NCBI RefSeq assembly: GCF_001949145.1
Contig: NW_019092017.1
Span: 1-10,049 of the forward strand
Source of the DNA: Acanthaster planci
Lineage: Eukaryota; Echinodermata; Asteroidea; Valvatida; Acanthasteridae
Reading direction: 5' to 3'
DNA: 10,049 nucleotides
Made by a program: the position numbers and the translations under genes
Part shown: piece by piece, positions 1 to 7,515 of the stretch
Layout: the number at the start of each line of letters is the position of its first letter
Position numbering within the stretch: position 1 is the first letter of the stretch
Notes under the pieces: model-generated
Told to the model about the DNA's origin: nothing
What the model saw: the letters and a program-made list of their open reading frames with translations, nothing else
Databases searched by the model: none

Positions 1-627
1 TATATAAAACCAAATTATTTTATTACAACAAGGTGCTGGTACATTTAGATTTATTTATTTTCCCACTTGAGAAAGATTTAATGAAGATTATGCTGCACAT
101 ATGTTTCAAATGGTCTCTCTTTCAGTGCTAGCAACACGAAATTATTTGATGAAAACTTTCTGGGCACATCACAATAAACCTTGACATATAAAAATCATGT
201 TCAAAGAACGCAAATGATGACACGCTGGAAGAACAACAAATGGAGCCCACTACTTCTAAGACTAAAAAGGCACGGGGCAACTTGACAAAATTCCTGGTTG
301 TTTGTTTTTAATGAAGAATGGGAATGTAAGAAAGTATTCGGTGTATAATTATTATCGCTAAATTTCTAAGAAAACGACGGCCAAAAAGCAAGGATTTCGG
401 GACCGTGAGTAAGGCATCCTGTTCATGTTGGCCTGAAGACGCATTCGCTTTTGGATTTGCCCCCTGACACCAAAAACCGGATACGCCGCTGGCTTCCGGT
501 TCAATCTCACAAAAAATCGCCGAGGCATGCAGGCCTAATCAGAAGCAGTGCTATTTTTTGGCCTTATTTCAATCCTCTTCGATGATCTTTTTTTGTATTA
601 ACAGAATGGCTTTGATTGTTCAAACAG
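1..627. other. Upstream intron, no supported exon
   Basis: This stretch precedes the first recognisable exon and should be the end of the intron that follows earlier Sema exons. It is AT-rich except for roughly 365-545, which is richer in G and C and contains a perfect 7-bp inverted repeat (475-481 and 495-501, AACCGGA/TCCGGTT). An acceptor-like CTCTCTTTCAG ends at 134, but the sequence after it runs into stops with no plexin-like text. I see no gene in it. Confidence 0.6.
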
Positions 628-742
628 AGAGTTCAGTCAGACAACTTTTTGTGTAATCCTGTCGCTAATGGCATAACTCAGCTGTACAAGTATGCCAAAG
701 GGATCACTCCAGTCTCATCTACAGCCTTGCTGGAAGTGCCAG
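628..742 (+). CDS. PLXNB: Plexin exon: Sema domain, blade near the C-terminus
   Basis: Codes residues 1-38 (RVQSDNFLCNPVANGI..., ending STALLEVP) plus the first base of a glycine codon. The run PVSSTALLEVPG followed by SRM in the next exon matches the region just before the last propeller strands of plexin Sema domains. The donor is G|GTAACT (GT at 743-744), phase 1. The start is uncertain. The best-looking acceptor (poly-T, then ATTAACAG ending at 604) would put a TGA at 613-615 in the frame needed downstream, so I use AG at 626-627; AG at 635-636 is also in phase. An alternative is described in the findings: the exon begins at 605 in another frame and a GT duplication near 651-654 shifts it. 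The coding frame from about 643 onward is secure. Confidence 0.75.
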
Positions 743-1168
743 GTAACTGAACCATAATGGATTATATGTTATTTTATAACAATTATAAATATGAGCAAAG
801 GAATTACGTGAGCGGTATTTGAACCTGTGACCTCCACTAATGAACTATCCAGCCATGGCTCATGCCACATTGCCACTATAATTCAGGACATGGGTAGCGC
901 CAGGGGGACAGAGCTCAAATCTGAAGCAAAATGACAAACCATTATATAGACGGTGGTGGGGTAGGCTGAGGTATTTTAAGAAAATTGGAGATTTTCACCA
1001 TAACGTTCTTTATGTTTTCTTACTTTTCCTTTTTCTAGTTTATCCCTGTTTAATTTCACCGTTTTAATATACTTTCTTGAGTAGTTAACCAATAAATATT
1101 TATTTTTTTGTCATCAAATTTAAGGGAATAATCTCATGAATGAAAGTACGAATTGGATAATTGTTCAG
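743..1168 (+). other. Intron with a SINE-like relic
   Basis: A 426-base intron between two Sema exons, phase 1. The donor is GTAACT; the acceptor is TTGTTCAG ending at 1168. It carries a minus-strand tRNA-like segment (about 800-880, listed separately). The rest is AT-rich, and nothing coding was seen. Confidence 0.85.
800..880 (-). mobile_element. tRNA-derived SINE-like relic
   Basis: Read on the minus strand, bases 814-825 give GGTTCAAATACC, close to the RNA polymerase III B box (GGTTCRANNCC). It is preceded by GAGGTCACA, as in many tRNA-derived SINEs. About 30 to 42 bases upstream on that strand lies TGGCATGAGCC / ATGGCTGGATAG, a plausible A box at tRNA-like spacing. On the plus strand the visible signature is TTTGAACCTGTGACCTCC. 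The 3' side on the minus strand (below 800) becomes A/T-rich, as a SINE tail would. No intact tRNA cloverleaf or clear target-site duplication was found, so a functional tRNA gene is unlikely. The boundaries are approximate. Confidence 0.5.
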
Positions 1169-1254
1169 GTTCTCGGATGTCATCCCTTATCACCAGCATT
1201 GAATTCAACCACACTATGGCATTCATTGGAACATCAAAAGGAAACCTATTTAAA
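1169..1254 (+). CDS. PLXNB: Plexin exon: Sema domain, last blade
   Basis: Completes the split glycine (residue 39) and codes residues 40-67, SRMSSLITSIEFNHTMAFIG then TSKGNLFK. The motif 'hydrophobic-TS-I...NHTMAFIGTSKGNLFK' is the typical end of plexin Sema domains, where a strand with the pattern AF(I/L)G(T/D)S.G.L.K leads into the last propeller segment. N-H-T at residue 52 is a sequon. The acceptor is TTGTTCAG|GT and the donor is AAA|GTAAGT (GT at 1255), a near-perfect donor, phase 0. It continues across the longest intron in the window to the exon at 5190. Confidence 0.93.
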
Positions 1255-1315
1255 GTAAGTGGAATTCTATGGCTAAAAAGGCTAGCATTCAAACATTAAA
1301 TGCTCATAAATCTTT

Positions 1316-1338
1316 ACCGTTTTCACGAAGAGCCACAC
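1316..1338 (-). repeat. Inverted outlying copy of the 1538-1890 repeat
   Basis: Bases 1318-1338 (CGTTTTCACGAAGAGCCACAC) are the reverse complement of 1865-1885 with one mismatch in 21, and the match extends two bases further (ACCG.../...CGGT). The copy therefore lies in opposite orientation about 530 bases from its partner. The pair could be the ends of an old inverted-repeat element or simply a flipped copy of the tandem unit. Confidence 0.65.
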
Positions 1339-1537
1339 GTGCAAATTTTAAAGGAAAATTGGTTTTCGAGAAATCACCTGAGAATCTTCTTCTATTTCAA
1401 AACTGCAAATTACCAATATGGAACACGTTTTTTATTCCTTTAAAAACCCTCTAGTTATTCTTTGAGAAGTAAACTTTTACCTAAACCAAGTAATTTAAAT
1501 GAACACAGTGAGTAATTAGCCGATATCAGTTAGTAAA

Positions 1538-1890
1538 GATGCGTGTCTGTTCGTGAAGTCGAAAATCCATTTTTTCCTACTTTTGGGCTCTTCTATGTAA
1601 TGTAAATTTCTAATTTTCCACAGGGAAGGGGCACACGTGTTCACACCCGCACGACTGTTGCATTGTAACAAAGATGTGTGGCTCTTCATGAAAACGAAAC
1701 TCTTACTGACCTACTTTTCGGCCTTTCCAGTCAATAAGTTTTTTATGTGTACGTACGAGGGGCAGCAATTTGTGTCTCTTCGGGAAAATGCAAAATGCAC
1801 TTCTCGAGATTTTGGCCCCTAACGACATGAATGTAATCGATATCGAAAATGCTACTTTCGACATGTGTGGCTCTTCATGAAAACGGTCAA
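1538..1890 (+). repeat. Degenerate tandem array, about 3.3 units
   Basis: A motif of the form ATGTGTGGCTCTTCATGAAAACG occurs at 1674-1696 and again, identical over 23 bases, at 1863-1885. Diverged versions are at about 1538-1560 and 1768-1790. A second module (CCTACTTTTsGGCyyTTCC) follows the first at the same offset of about 38 bases: at 1576, at 1710 and, more diverged, at about 1803. Two modules held at constant spacing mark a true repeat unit rather than chance matches. Unit starts are about 134, 96 and 93 bases apart, so internal insertions or deletions have occurred. The family is not recognised. Confidence 0.7.
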
Positions 1891-2410
1891 GAAATGAGAA
1901 ATGACTGAATTTATCATAGCAGTGTGAAACTTCATTTATTTTAATACCCCCTAGTGCACCATTTTCCTATCACTTATGCCTGTATGACCAAGGCGTTCGG
2001 AAGTTCGCATGATCATGGATCAAGACGAAAAATTATGAATGTTTATGAATATAATGGTATGAATAATTTGATGAGGTGATAGGCTGAATGCTCTGTTGCA
2101 CGAAGCAGAGCTGAAGAAAATGGATTTATTGTCACTGAACGAAATTATTCTTGCACAAATGAGAGTTTTATTCTTTTGTTTATACAGCAACCAAATAGTC
2201 CTGCACGAAATATATTTACTTGTCGCACCTTTGAATATGCAGAATTTTTAAACGACATATGAGCAACAACACGGCAATCGTATCACAGTGATTTATTCAA
2301 GTGATAAGTATTAATCATGCACTGTGAATTAAAACGGTATTTTTTCAATTTTGGGTGAAGGTGCCAGTTAGATAACGGAAATTTGAGTAAAAGAACATTT
2401 CAGTATACGG

Positions 2411-2495
2411 TGACGGGCTGGGTCGCAGTCTAAAGATATATATGGGCACGGTACTGGGCGGAAAACATCGTGGACATTCACAGACAGGACAGCAC
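2411..2495 (+). repeat. Dispersed repeat, copy 1
   Basis: This segment aligns to 4136-4221 in the same orientation with about 19 mismatches and one gap over 85 bases by hand count, roughly three-quarters identity. Shared blocks include ACGGGCT, GGTCGC, TATATGGGCAC, GAAAACA and TGGACATT. The similarity fades on both sides, so the full element is not bounded. The family is not recognised. Confidence 0.72.
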
Positions 2496-3344
2496 ATGTA
2501 CTGACAACAAATGCACACACCATGGACACCGATTTAATGTTTTCAGATTCATCTTCCACTCTTGATTATCTCCTTTATTATCAAATACTGGTGCAGGGAT
2601 CAAGAGCGAACATACAGTATTTTGTTAATGATTTCTGATGATTTTGGATGGGGGATCTGATCTGAAACTGTACATGCTTGGAAATTAACGTGATTTGAGG
2701 ACTATGGCCTAGGTGTATACCTTGATTTTTCCGCTGTGGGCTTAAAATGTCCCTGTAGCTTATACCACGGGCGGATCACACTGCTGGATGGCCACGCCTG
2801 CAAGCGTTGCAAGTCCCGGGGTACGTTCAAACAAGGTACCAAACAGTGGTTGACCTGAAAATATAACTCAGCTCTCGGTTTGAACACTGTAATCCGCTGT
2901 GGAAGAGTAACTTACGCCACTCTAAGTTGGCGCAACATGGACTCCCCAAAATCGGTGGATTAGCGTAAGCTGCGCCAAAATTAATTATGATCTCCCTCCA
3001 CGGCGATGAGCGGCAAAACAACGTGTGGACACTTTCATCATTTGCTTCTTGTGTCTTAATGGTAAAAAAAATTAATTCAAATTTCTCAATTAGTGAAACG
3101 TCATCAAACTCCTAATACTTTAACGAATCTCCATTTTACATAGTGCTTGATACAAAGTTTGGATATAATTTCATTTTTTTTCCGGACGTGCAAATTGATC
3201 TCTTTTAAAATGTGTCCAAAGTAGAAATAACAATCTAATAAATTTGTGGATGGGTATTTGTGTGGAGGGCATGATGCTTTATAAGAATTCAACAACTTCA
3301 AACGATTTTGTAAATGTTTATGTGGGTATTTTGAGACTTTTTTC

Positions 3345-3365
3345 AAGTGCGCCATGTTAGGGAAC
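3345..3365 (+). repeat. 21-bp direct repeat, copy 1
   Basis: AAGTGCGCCATGTTAGGGAAC at this position recurs without mismatch at 3560-3580. The flanking bases differ on both sides, so the repeat is exactly 21 bases. The two copies enclose 194 bases. This could be a long target-site duplication around a small insertion, or the residue of a local duplication. Confidence 0.85.
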
Positions 3366-3559
3366 ACTCAGCTGGATTCGAGCCCAATTTCCGGATGTCG
3401 ACAGTTTAGATTTCGACTGAAATTTCATGACACTGAAATTGTTCACAAAGGCTCAAAGATCATGAAGTTAACATTACCAATTTTTAACCAAGTGGGTTTT
3501 GAGTTTTTCAAGAAAAGAAGTTTGGCAACACTATGTGAGGGAAAGGCAAGTGAATGTCG

Positions 3560-3580
3560 AAGTGCGCCATGTTAGGGAAC
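3560..3580 (+). repeat. 21-bp direct repeat, copy 2
   Basis: Exact second copy of 3345-3365. The enclosed segment 3366-3559 has no terminal inverted repeats and no poly-A tail that I can see, so its nature is open. Confidence 0.85.
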
Positions 3581-3880
3581 TCAATATATCGCATCATGCA
3601 ACGTAGCCGGAGACGCATATGCCGAACGGAATTAAAAAAACCATTGAAGGATTTTTTTTCTAATCGTCTCGGAAATTATTTTCAACTTACACATAAAGTA
3701 CCATGCAAAATAAGTTGCATTTATGTCTGCATATGAATGAGATTTTTAGAGTTGATGTAAGTCTGTTATAATGCAGAAAACCTTGTTTTTGTATCACAAT
3801 TTGTTACAAAACCCGTTTTGTCAAAGTAACTACGCATGCCCATTTTGCTGTCTGATCTGTTTTCAAGACCGTAAATTTAC

Positions 3881-4055
3881 AAGGCAGTTTGGGTTCAGCA
3901 TGGAGGACTGCCTTTATGAACCCCACTGCCTTACTATAACAATCGCCCGTTGTTCCCCGCTATGGCGGGGTATTCTCCACTACTGTCTTCTGCTCCTAAA
4001 GCCACCCGTTGCTCTTGGTCACGGCTCAATATTCACCACGGCCATCTTTAGGAGC
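3881..4055. repeat. Hairpin-rich, higher-GC block
   Basis: Three inverted repeats lie close together. 3881-3897 (AAGGCAGTTTGGGTTCA) pairs with 3917-3932 apart from the central T/G positions, and a third copy of ACTGCCTT lies in its loop at 3907-3914. 3955-3960 (CCCCGC) pairs with 3965-3970 around a 4-base loop. 3992-4001 (GCTCCTAAAG) pairs perfectly with 4046-4055 over 10 bases. The block is visibly richer in G and C than the surrounding intron and leads into the dispersed repeat at 4136. This suggests one inserted element of about 350 bases, but no ends were identified. Confidence 0.5.
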
Positions 4056-4135
4056 TTCCTTTGGGGGGTAAACTTCTGTCAAAATTACGGACTTACTAAG
4101 GACTCGGATACACAATCCCGACGCTGTCGCCAGTG

Positions 4136-4221
4136 TAACGGGCTCGGTCGCGGTGTAAGGACTTTATATGGGCACTGGGTTAAGCAGAAAACAACTTGGA
4201 CATTGACAGATAGGACAACAC
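4136..4221 (+). repeat. Dispersed repeat, copy 2
   Basis: Partner of 2411-2495, same orientation, about 1.7 kb away. The minus-strand translations of both copies are open and share V-L-S-V-N-V-x-x-V-F-x4-C-P-Y (11 of 17 positions). That is about what 77% DNA identity alone would give, so it is not evidence of coding. Confidence 0.72.
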
Positions 4222-4843
4222 GCTGCATTGTTCTTACCACTGAAGCAATAAACCATGACTTTTGCACTTTGCTTTGCTTAAGTACGAAAACGTTACTTTG
4301 TCACAAGGTCCACCATGATCGGGACATTGTAAGTATGTACGTTTGATACAGCTAAAGAAAACCCTGGAAATGCCCAACATCGACAAAAGTAAGGCACGAC
4401 ACAATCACTTTACGATAACATTAAAATACTTTAATTCCAATAAACCAACTAAATGAAAAACAATCTTACAATTTTCGATGCAAAAGAAATTATACAATAT
4501 AAATAGCCATCACGAACTTAAAGGGTACCGTGACAAAGAAGAACAGGGGCATCGTGCACAGTGGTAAAGACAGCGGGGGCTAGTGGGTGACGTCAGCCTG
4601 AGGTCCATGGGAACTATGGCATTGGTGCAACACTCTCGGCTGATGGTGCAAAGGCATCTCTCGTTCCCAACCAAAAAAGCAAGAATAAATTTGACTTTTA
4701 GGGTTCGTGACTTAGCGACGAAAAAAGCTTTACACCCTAATACACCCAGTTTAAAGGGGTAACTCAAAACCATAGTTTCCTACTTCATTTAAAGCCACGT
4801 TCGATTCATAAACAAACATCAATCCATCAAAAAAATAAAATAG

Positions 4844-4910
4844 CTCATACAGTCTTAACCTCTAACTTATACAGTCATAACCGATACACTTATACAGTCA
4901 TATTCCCTAG
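4844..4910 (+). repeat. Short tandem repeat, 3 copies of 22-23 bp
   Basis: Three adjacent units share C(T/A/C)(T/C)ATACAGTCWTAACC: 4844-4865, 4866-4888 (CTTATACAGTCATAACCGATACA) and 4889-4910. The core ATACAGTC is invariant; the 3' third of the unit varies. It is a minisatellite-like tract with no recognised function. Confidence 0.85.
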
Positions 4911-5189
4911 TGCAGATGCAACATAATTCTTATGGTTTTGTTTCCCATGCACTCCTGAAATCTCCAAAACAAATCATCGTTTGTGACTCTATGTTAGACA
5001 AAAAGGTATATATCCATGATCTGATCTTTTTCGGAAAGCTTCAACTATGGCATTATTAACTATTATAAAAAACCAAACCTGTACAAGTCTTTTTCATAAT
5101 CAAAAAGGAATAATAAATGTGAACATTTTGGGCTCTATAAAGAACAAATCTTTCAAAAGTGTTGGTGTTAAAACTTGTAATTCATGCAG

Positions 5190-5315
5190 GTCCACGTCGA
5201 AAATAGCACCACAGCCAGACTGTATGAGAGAGTGCCTCTAGATACCAGCCCAGTACTGACGGATATCAAGATAAATGACACAAGCAGAGAGATGCATGTA
5301 CTCACTGAACAAAAG
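5190..5315 (+). CDS. PLXNB: Plexin exon: end of Sema domain into PSI1
   Basis: Codes residues 68-109: VHVENSTTARLYERVP..., ending REMHVLTEQK. After GNLFK of the previous exon, the VHV start and the 'hhhT(E/D)' end match the closing strand of the plexin Sema propeller, where a segment of the type HLYVMTE precedes the first PSI cysteine by about 10 residues. Sequons are at residues 72 (NST) and 96 (NDT). The acceptor is TTCATGCAG, phase 0. The donor is AAG|GTTCGC (GT at 5316), weak at positions +3 to +6, but the 42-codon exon is in phase on both sides and the protein text runs on smoothly. The exon was found by protein content rather than by splice-site strength. Confidence 0.88.
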
Positions 5316-6183
5316 GTTCGCTGTCAAAAATTTCTTCCCAGATTAAGGAAAATCCTGTAGTAGCCCATAGGCTCTTATTTCAGACAACTGCACGATCAAT
5401 ATCATCTTATGCATTCGACCGTTTCTGAAGCAGGCTTTCAGCGCTAATGCTAAGTATCTCTGGTTCGTAAGGAGACTGTTACAAACGTGCATTTACTACA
5501 GAATGCGTATTAGTGGGCGTGGTCAAAGCTGAAACGAAGCGACAATAGTTACGAATCAGATTATGAGCATGTGCCAAAAGACTAAGGGGATAGAATTAAA
5601 AGGTTTTTTAATTTACCATCAATTCTTTCATAAGCTTTCAAACTGTTATCTTTAGGTTACTGGGCTCAACCCGATTCAAAAATGAGCTTAAAACTTGAGC
5701 ATCAGTTCTAGTCCTAAAATGTGCATGACTTCATGGTGACGCATCATGAATAAATTTAAAAGTGCGTTTTGTATGTCAGGGAAACGAAATGTAAGCATTC
5801 AATTTGCAATGGATCTGAAACATAATGACGTCTAGCTATGTTTTTGGTGCGCTTTCCCTTAAGGGCCCGATGAATCATGTCCTACGTCACCTTTAAAGGA
5901 AAGCATTATCCTCTTGAAGTCTAAATTGGTACTCATTGCATTTTGGAAGCAAAGTTGCTACTAATGCTCACGATTCAGTTTTGGGTGGTGACTACCAACA
6001 GCACAAAACTACTTAACGAATATGCTTCGGATACTGTCGCATCTTCCTTTTTTAGGCCTATTTGGAGTCAAACTTTAAGAAAGGGAATTATAATTAATTA
6101 AATCGGAGGTTCACTGTCAATAACATGTTAGTCAGTAGGGAGGATGGAGGGAAAGTCATATCAAATGTGCTGTTTCCTCACAG
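5316..6183 (+). other. Intron (868 bases)
   Basis: Phase-0 intron between the Sema end and PSI1. The acceptor is CTGTTTCCTCACAG, a good pyrimidine-rich site. It contains an imperfect inverted repeat (5851-5865 with 5890-5904, GCTTTCCCTTAAGGG versus CCTTTAAAGGAAAGC). No other exon, RNA gene or clear mobile element was seen. Confidence 0.8.
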
Positions 6184-6299
6184 TTGATCAAGATGCGTGC
6201 TGAGAACTGTAGTCAGTATACCAACTGTGAGGCGTGTATTGGGACTGATGCAGGGAATGATGGAGACCCATACTGTGGATGGTGCACTCTCGAAAGAAA
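6184..6299 (+). CDS. PLXNB: Plexin exon: PSI1, first part
   Basis: Codes residues 110-147 (LIKMRAENCSQYTNCEACIG...DPYCGWCTLER) and two bases of Lys148. This is the classic opening of plexin PSI1: a short link from Sema, then C118, C124, C127 and the C-G-W-C motif at 140-143. PSI domains are small disulfide-rich knots that set the orientation of the Sema propeller relative to the stalk. The insert between C127 and C140 (GTDAGNDGDPY) is a few residues longer than the usual 'AARDPY'-type spacer. N117 is a sequon. Acceptor TTTCCTCACAG; donor AA|GTAAGT at 6300, phase 2. Confidence 0.96.
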
Positions 6300-6395
6300 G
6301 TAAGTCCAACTGTTTGTGTTGATTAATTGTTGACTCATTGGTTAGATGATCTTGAAAGGCGCTCATGCTCAAGTCGATCTTTTGTTTTTTAATAG

Positions 6396-6528
6396 GTGTT
6401 CAAGATATTCCGACTGTGACTTGCCAGATGTATCCACTCGCTGGTTGGCCTACAATGCTGCTCAATGCATTAATATCACCGATGTTGCTCCTTATGACAG
6501 CTTGCCAATCACTGTCACGGAACAACAG
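6396..6528 (+). CDS. PLXNB: Plexin exon: PSI1 end into IPT1
   Basis: Completes Lys148 and codes residues 149-192: CSRYSDCDLPDVSTRWLAYN, then AAQC, then INITDVAPYDSLPITVTEQQ. C149, C155 and C172 complete an eight-cysteine PSI1. The W-L after the variable loop and the QC are usual in plexins, and R-W-L is B-like. The final stretch is the first strand of IPT1. N174 (NIT) is a sequon. The preceding intron is only 96 bases. Acceptor TTTTTTAATAG; donor CAG|GTGACT (GT at 6529), phase 0. Confidence 0.95.
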
Positions 6529-7194
6529 GTGACTATTCCCCAAAAAACTATTTTCCCAGTGAAGCCAAAGACGTGGGGGTTTCTCTTGTGTTGATTAAAA
6601 TTTACTTATCATGATGGTAAACTGTACTGAAAACACAATGCCTGTTTGTTTTCCTTTTCATTGAAACACTTGACTTGGAAATGACTAGCCTTAGAGGTCT
6701 TGGTTCAAAGTAGTCTAATGAGCATCACTTTGGTTTAGGTTTTGAACACAGAAATCATTGATTTTATCGCACAGATATAAAATGAACATGATATTTTTAA
6801 AGTGGTAAATGAAACCAACTGTGATTGTTAGGTCTATGCGTCGTGCCACTGCCGGGTTGAACTTGCATAGATTTTTAAAAACCGAGCACGGCAGTAACAC
6901 AGCGCTTAACGCCAAATTTACTCAACAAATTGCATTCAGCATGGCAAGCTCTTTATCTCGACAGGGAATACCGCGGTCTCGATGTTCTGAATGGTACTCA
7001 CACGACACTGCTGTGGCCGGTTTGGCACCTATCGCATTTGCCATGCTGTCCTGATATTGCCGCCCTTATCCGAATGAAGTTCGGAACGGCAGTAGCATGA
7101 CGGATAGCCTAGGCCTTATGCGTTGAATTCAATTTATTTTTATAAGTGAACTAAGTAAAATCTGAAGCACACGTTTGTTTTGGGTTTCCTTTAG
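6529..7194 (+). other. Intron (666 bases) carrying a MITE-like element
   Basis: Phase-0 intron inside IPT1. The donor is GTGACT and the acceptor is GGGTTTCCTTTAG. Its middle is occupied by an inverted-repeat element (6829-7111, listed separately). The remaining AT-rich flanks show nothing coding. Confidence 0.85.
6829..7111. mobile_element. MITE-like element with imperfect terminal inverted repeats and TA flanks
   Basis: The left end 6831-6862 (GGTCTATGCGTCGTGCCACT...GAAC) is matched by the reverse complement of 7079-7109 (GGCTATCCGTCATGCTACTG...GAAC). About three-quarters of positions match over about 31 bases, with one gap. Both ends abut TA (6829-6830 and 7110-7111), the target duplication typical of Tc1/mariner-type elements. 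The interior is clearly higher in G and C than the intron around it and codes nothing convincing. Inference: an old non-autonomous DNA transposon of about 279 bases. A TA match alone is weak evidence; the paired ends are the main support. Confidence 0.6.
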
Positions 7195-7348
7195 ATCAAG
7201 CTGAGTGTACAACAGTTACCTTACCTAGCGACTGACCAGAGTTATGAATGTTACTTTGGATCGTACCGATCTCCTGCTACAAAGACTGGTGAAATGCTTA
7301 ATTGTACATCTCCACCTAGTGATGGGATACCTTCCATTCAGCAAAGAG
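7195..7348 (+). CDS. PLXNB: Plexin exon: IPT1 core
   Basis: Codes residues 193-243 (IKLSVQQLPYLATDQSYECY, FGSYRSPATK, TGEMLNCTSP...IPSIQQR) and one base of Asp244. The pattern 'hxLSVxxLPxL...SYxCxFG...SPA...G...C.SP' is the plexin IPT1 core; C211 and C229 should form its disulfide. The SY-C-FG and SPA...G elements agree best with plexin-B. Sequon at N228 (NCT). Acceptor CCTTTAG; donor GAG|GTCGGC (GT at 7349), weak, but the next exon restores frame exactly and supplies the expected continuation. Confidence 0.94.
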
Positions 7349-7515
7349 GTCGGCAAAAAAATTCACGTATAAATTCAAAGGGAATTTTAAAATAATTTAG
7401 GGGAAACTTAAGCTTGGAAAATTCATGTTTGTATATTATATGCATCAAGGAGTTTGCTTGCTGATAAGCCTTTGACAATAATTTTTTTAACATCTTGCTC
7501 GTAACTCTCCCTTAG

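Larger units (their letters stand above)
1255..5189 (+). other. Long repeat-bearing intron (3.9 kb)
   Basis: Phase-0 intron between the last two Sema exons, from donor GTAAGT at 1255 to acceptor TTCATGCAG ending at 5189. Several repeats inside it are listed separately. I searched for plexin-like text and found none; protein continuity across the two flanking exons also leaves no gap to fill. The longest open stretch in the window (3771-4346, plus strand, 191 codons from ATG) lies here. It is cysteine-rich, unlike any family I recognise, and overlaps a dispersed repeat, so I do not call it a gene. A minus-strand open stretch at 4510-4773 (87 codons) is likewise unrecognised. The parts at 1891-2400, 2500-3100 and 4260-4840 show nothing firm. 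Confidence 0.8.

Noticed and set aside
135-185. Possible earlier Sema exon after CTCTCTTTCAG ending at 134
   Set aside because: The only open frame (ASNTKLFDENFLGTSQ) reaches TAA with no GT donor before it, and the text is not plexin-like.
2634-2680. CTGATGA...GAAAC resembling a hammerhead ribozyme core
   Set aside because: No stem II or flanking stems can be formed around the core; chance match.
2860-2900. ACTCAGCTCTCGGTTTGAAC as a second tRNA-like A/B box pair
   Set aside because: The two boxes would be almost adjacent, far too close for a tRNA or SINE promoter.
2910-2975. CTTACGC/GCGTAAG inverted repeat
   Set aside because: Only 7 bases paired across about 50; not enough to call an element.
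3771-4346. 191-codon open stretch from ATG on the plus strand, the longest in the window
   Set aside because: No recognisable domain; overlaps a dispersed repeat whose other copy does not keep the same plus-strand protein; lies in a plexin intron whose flanking exons join perfectly. Kept only as a note in the intron entry.
4510-4773. 87-codon minus-strand open stretch
   Set aside because: Cysteine- and serine-rich but unlike any family I know, with no splice or promoter context; could be chance in a less AT-rich stretch.
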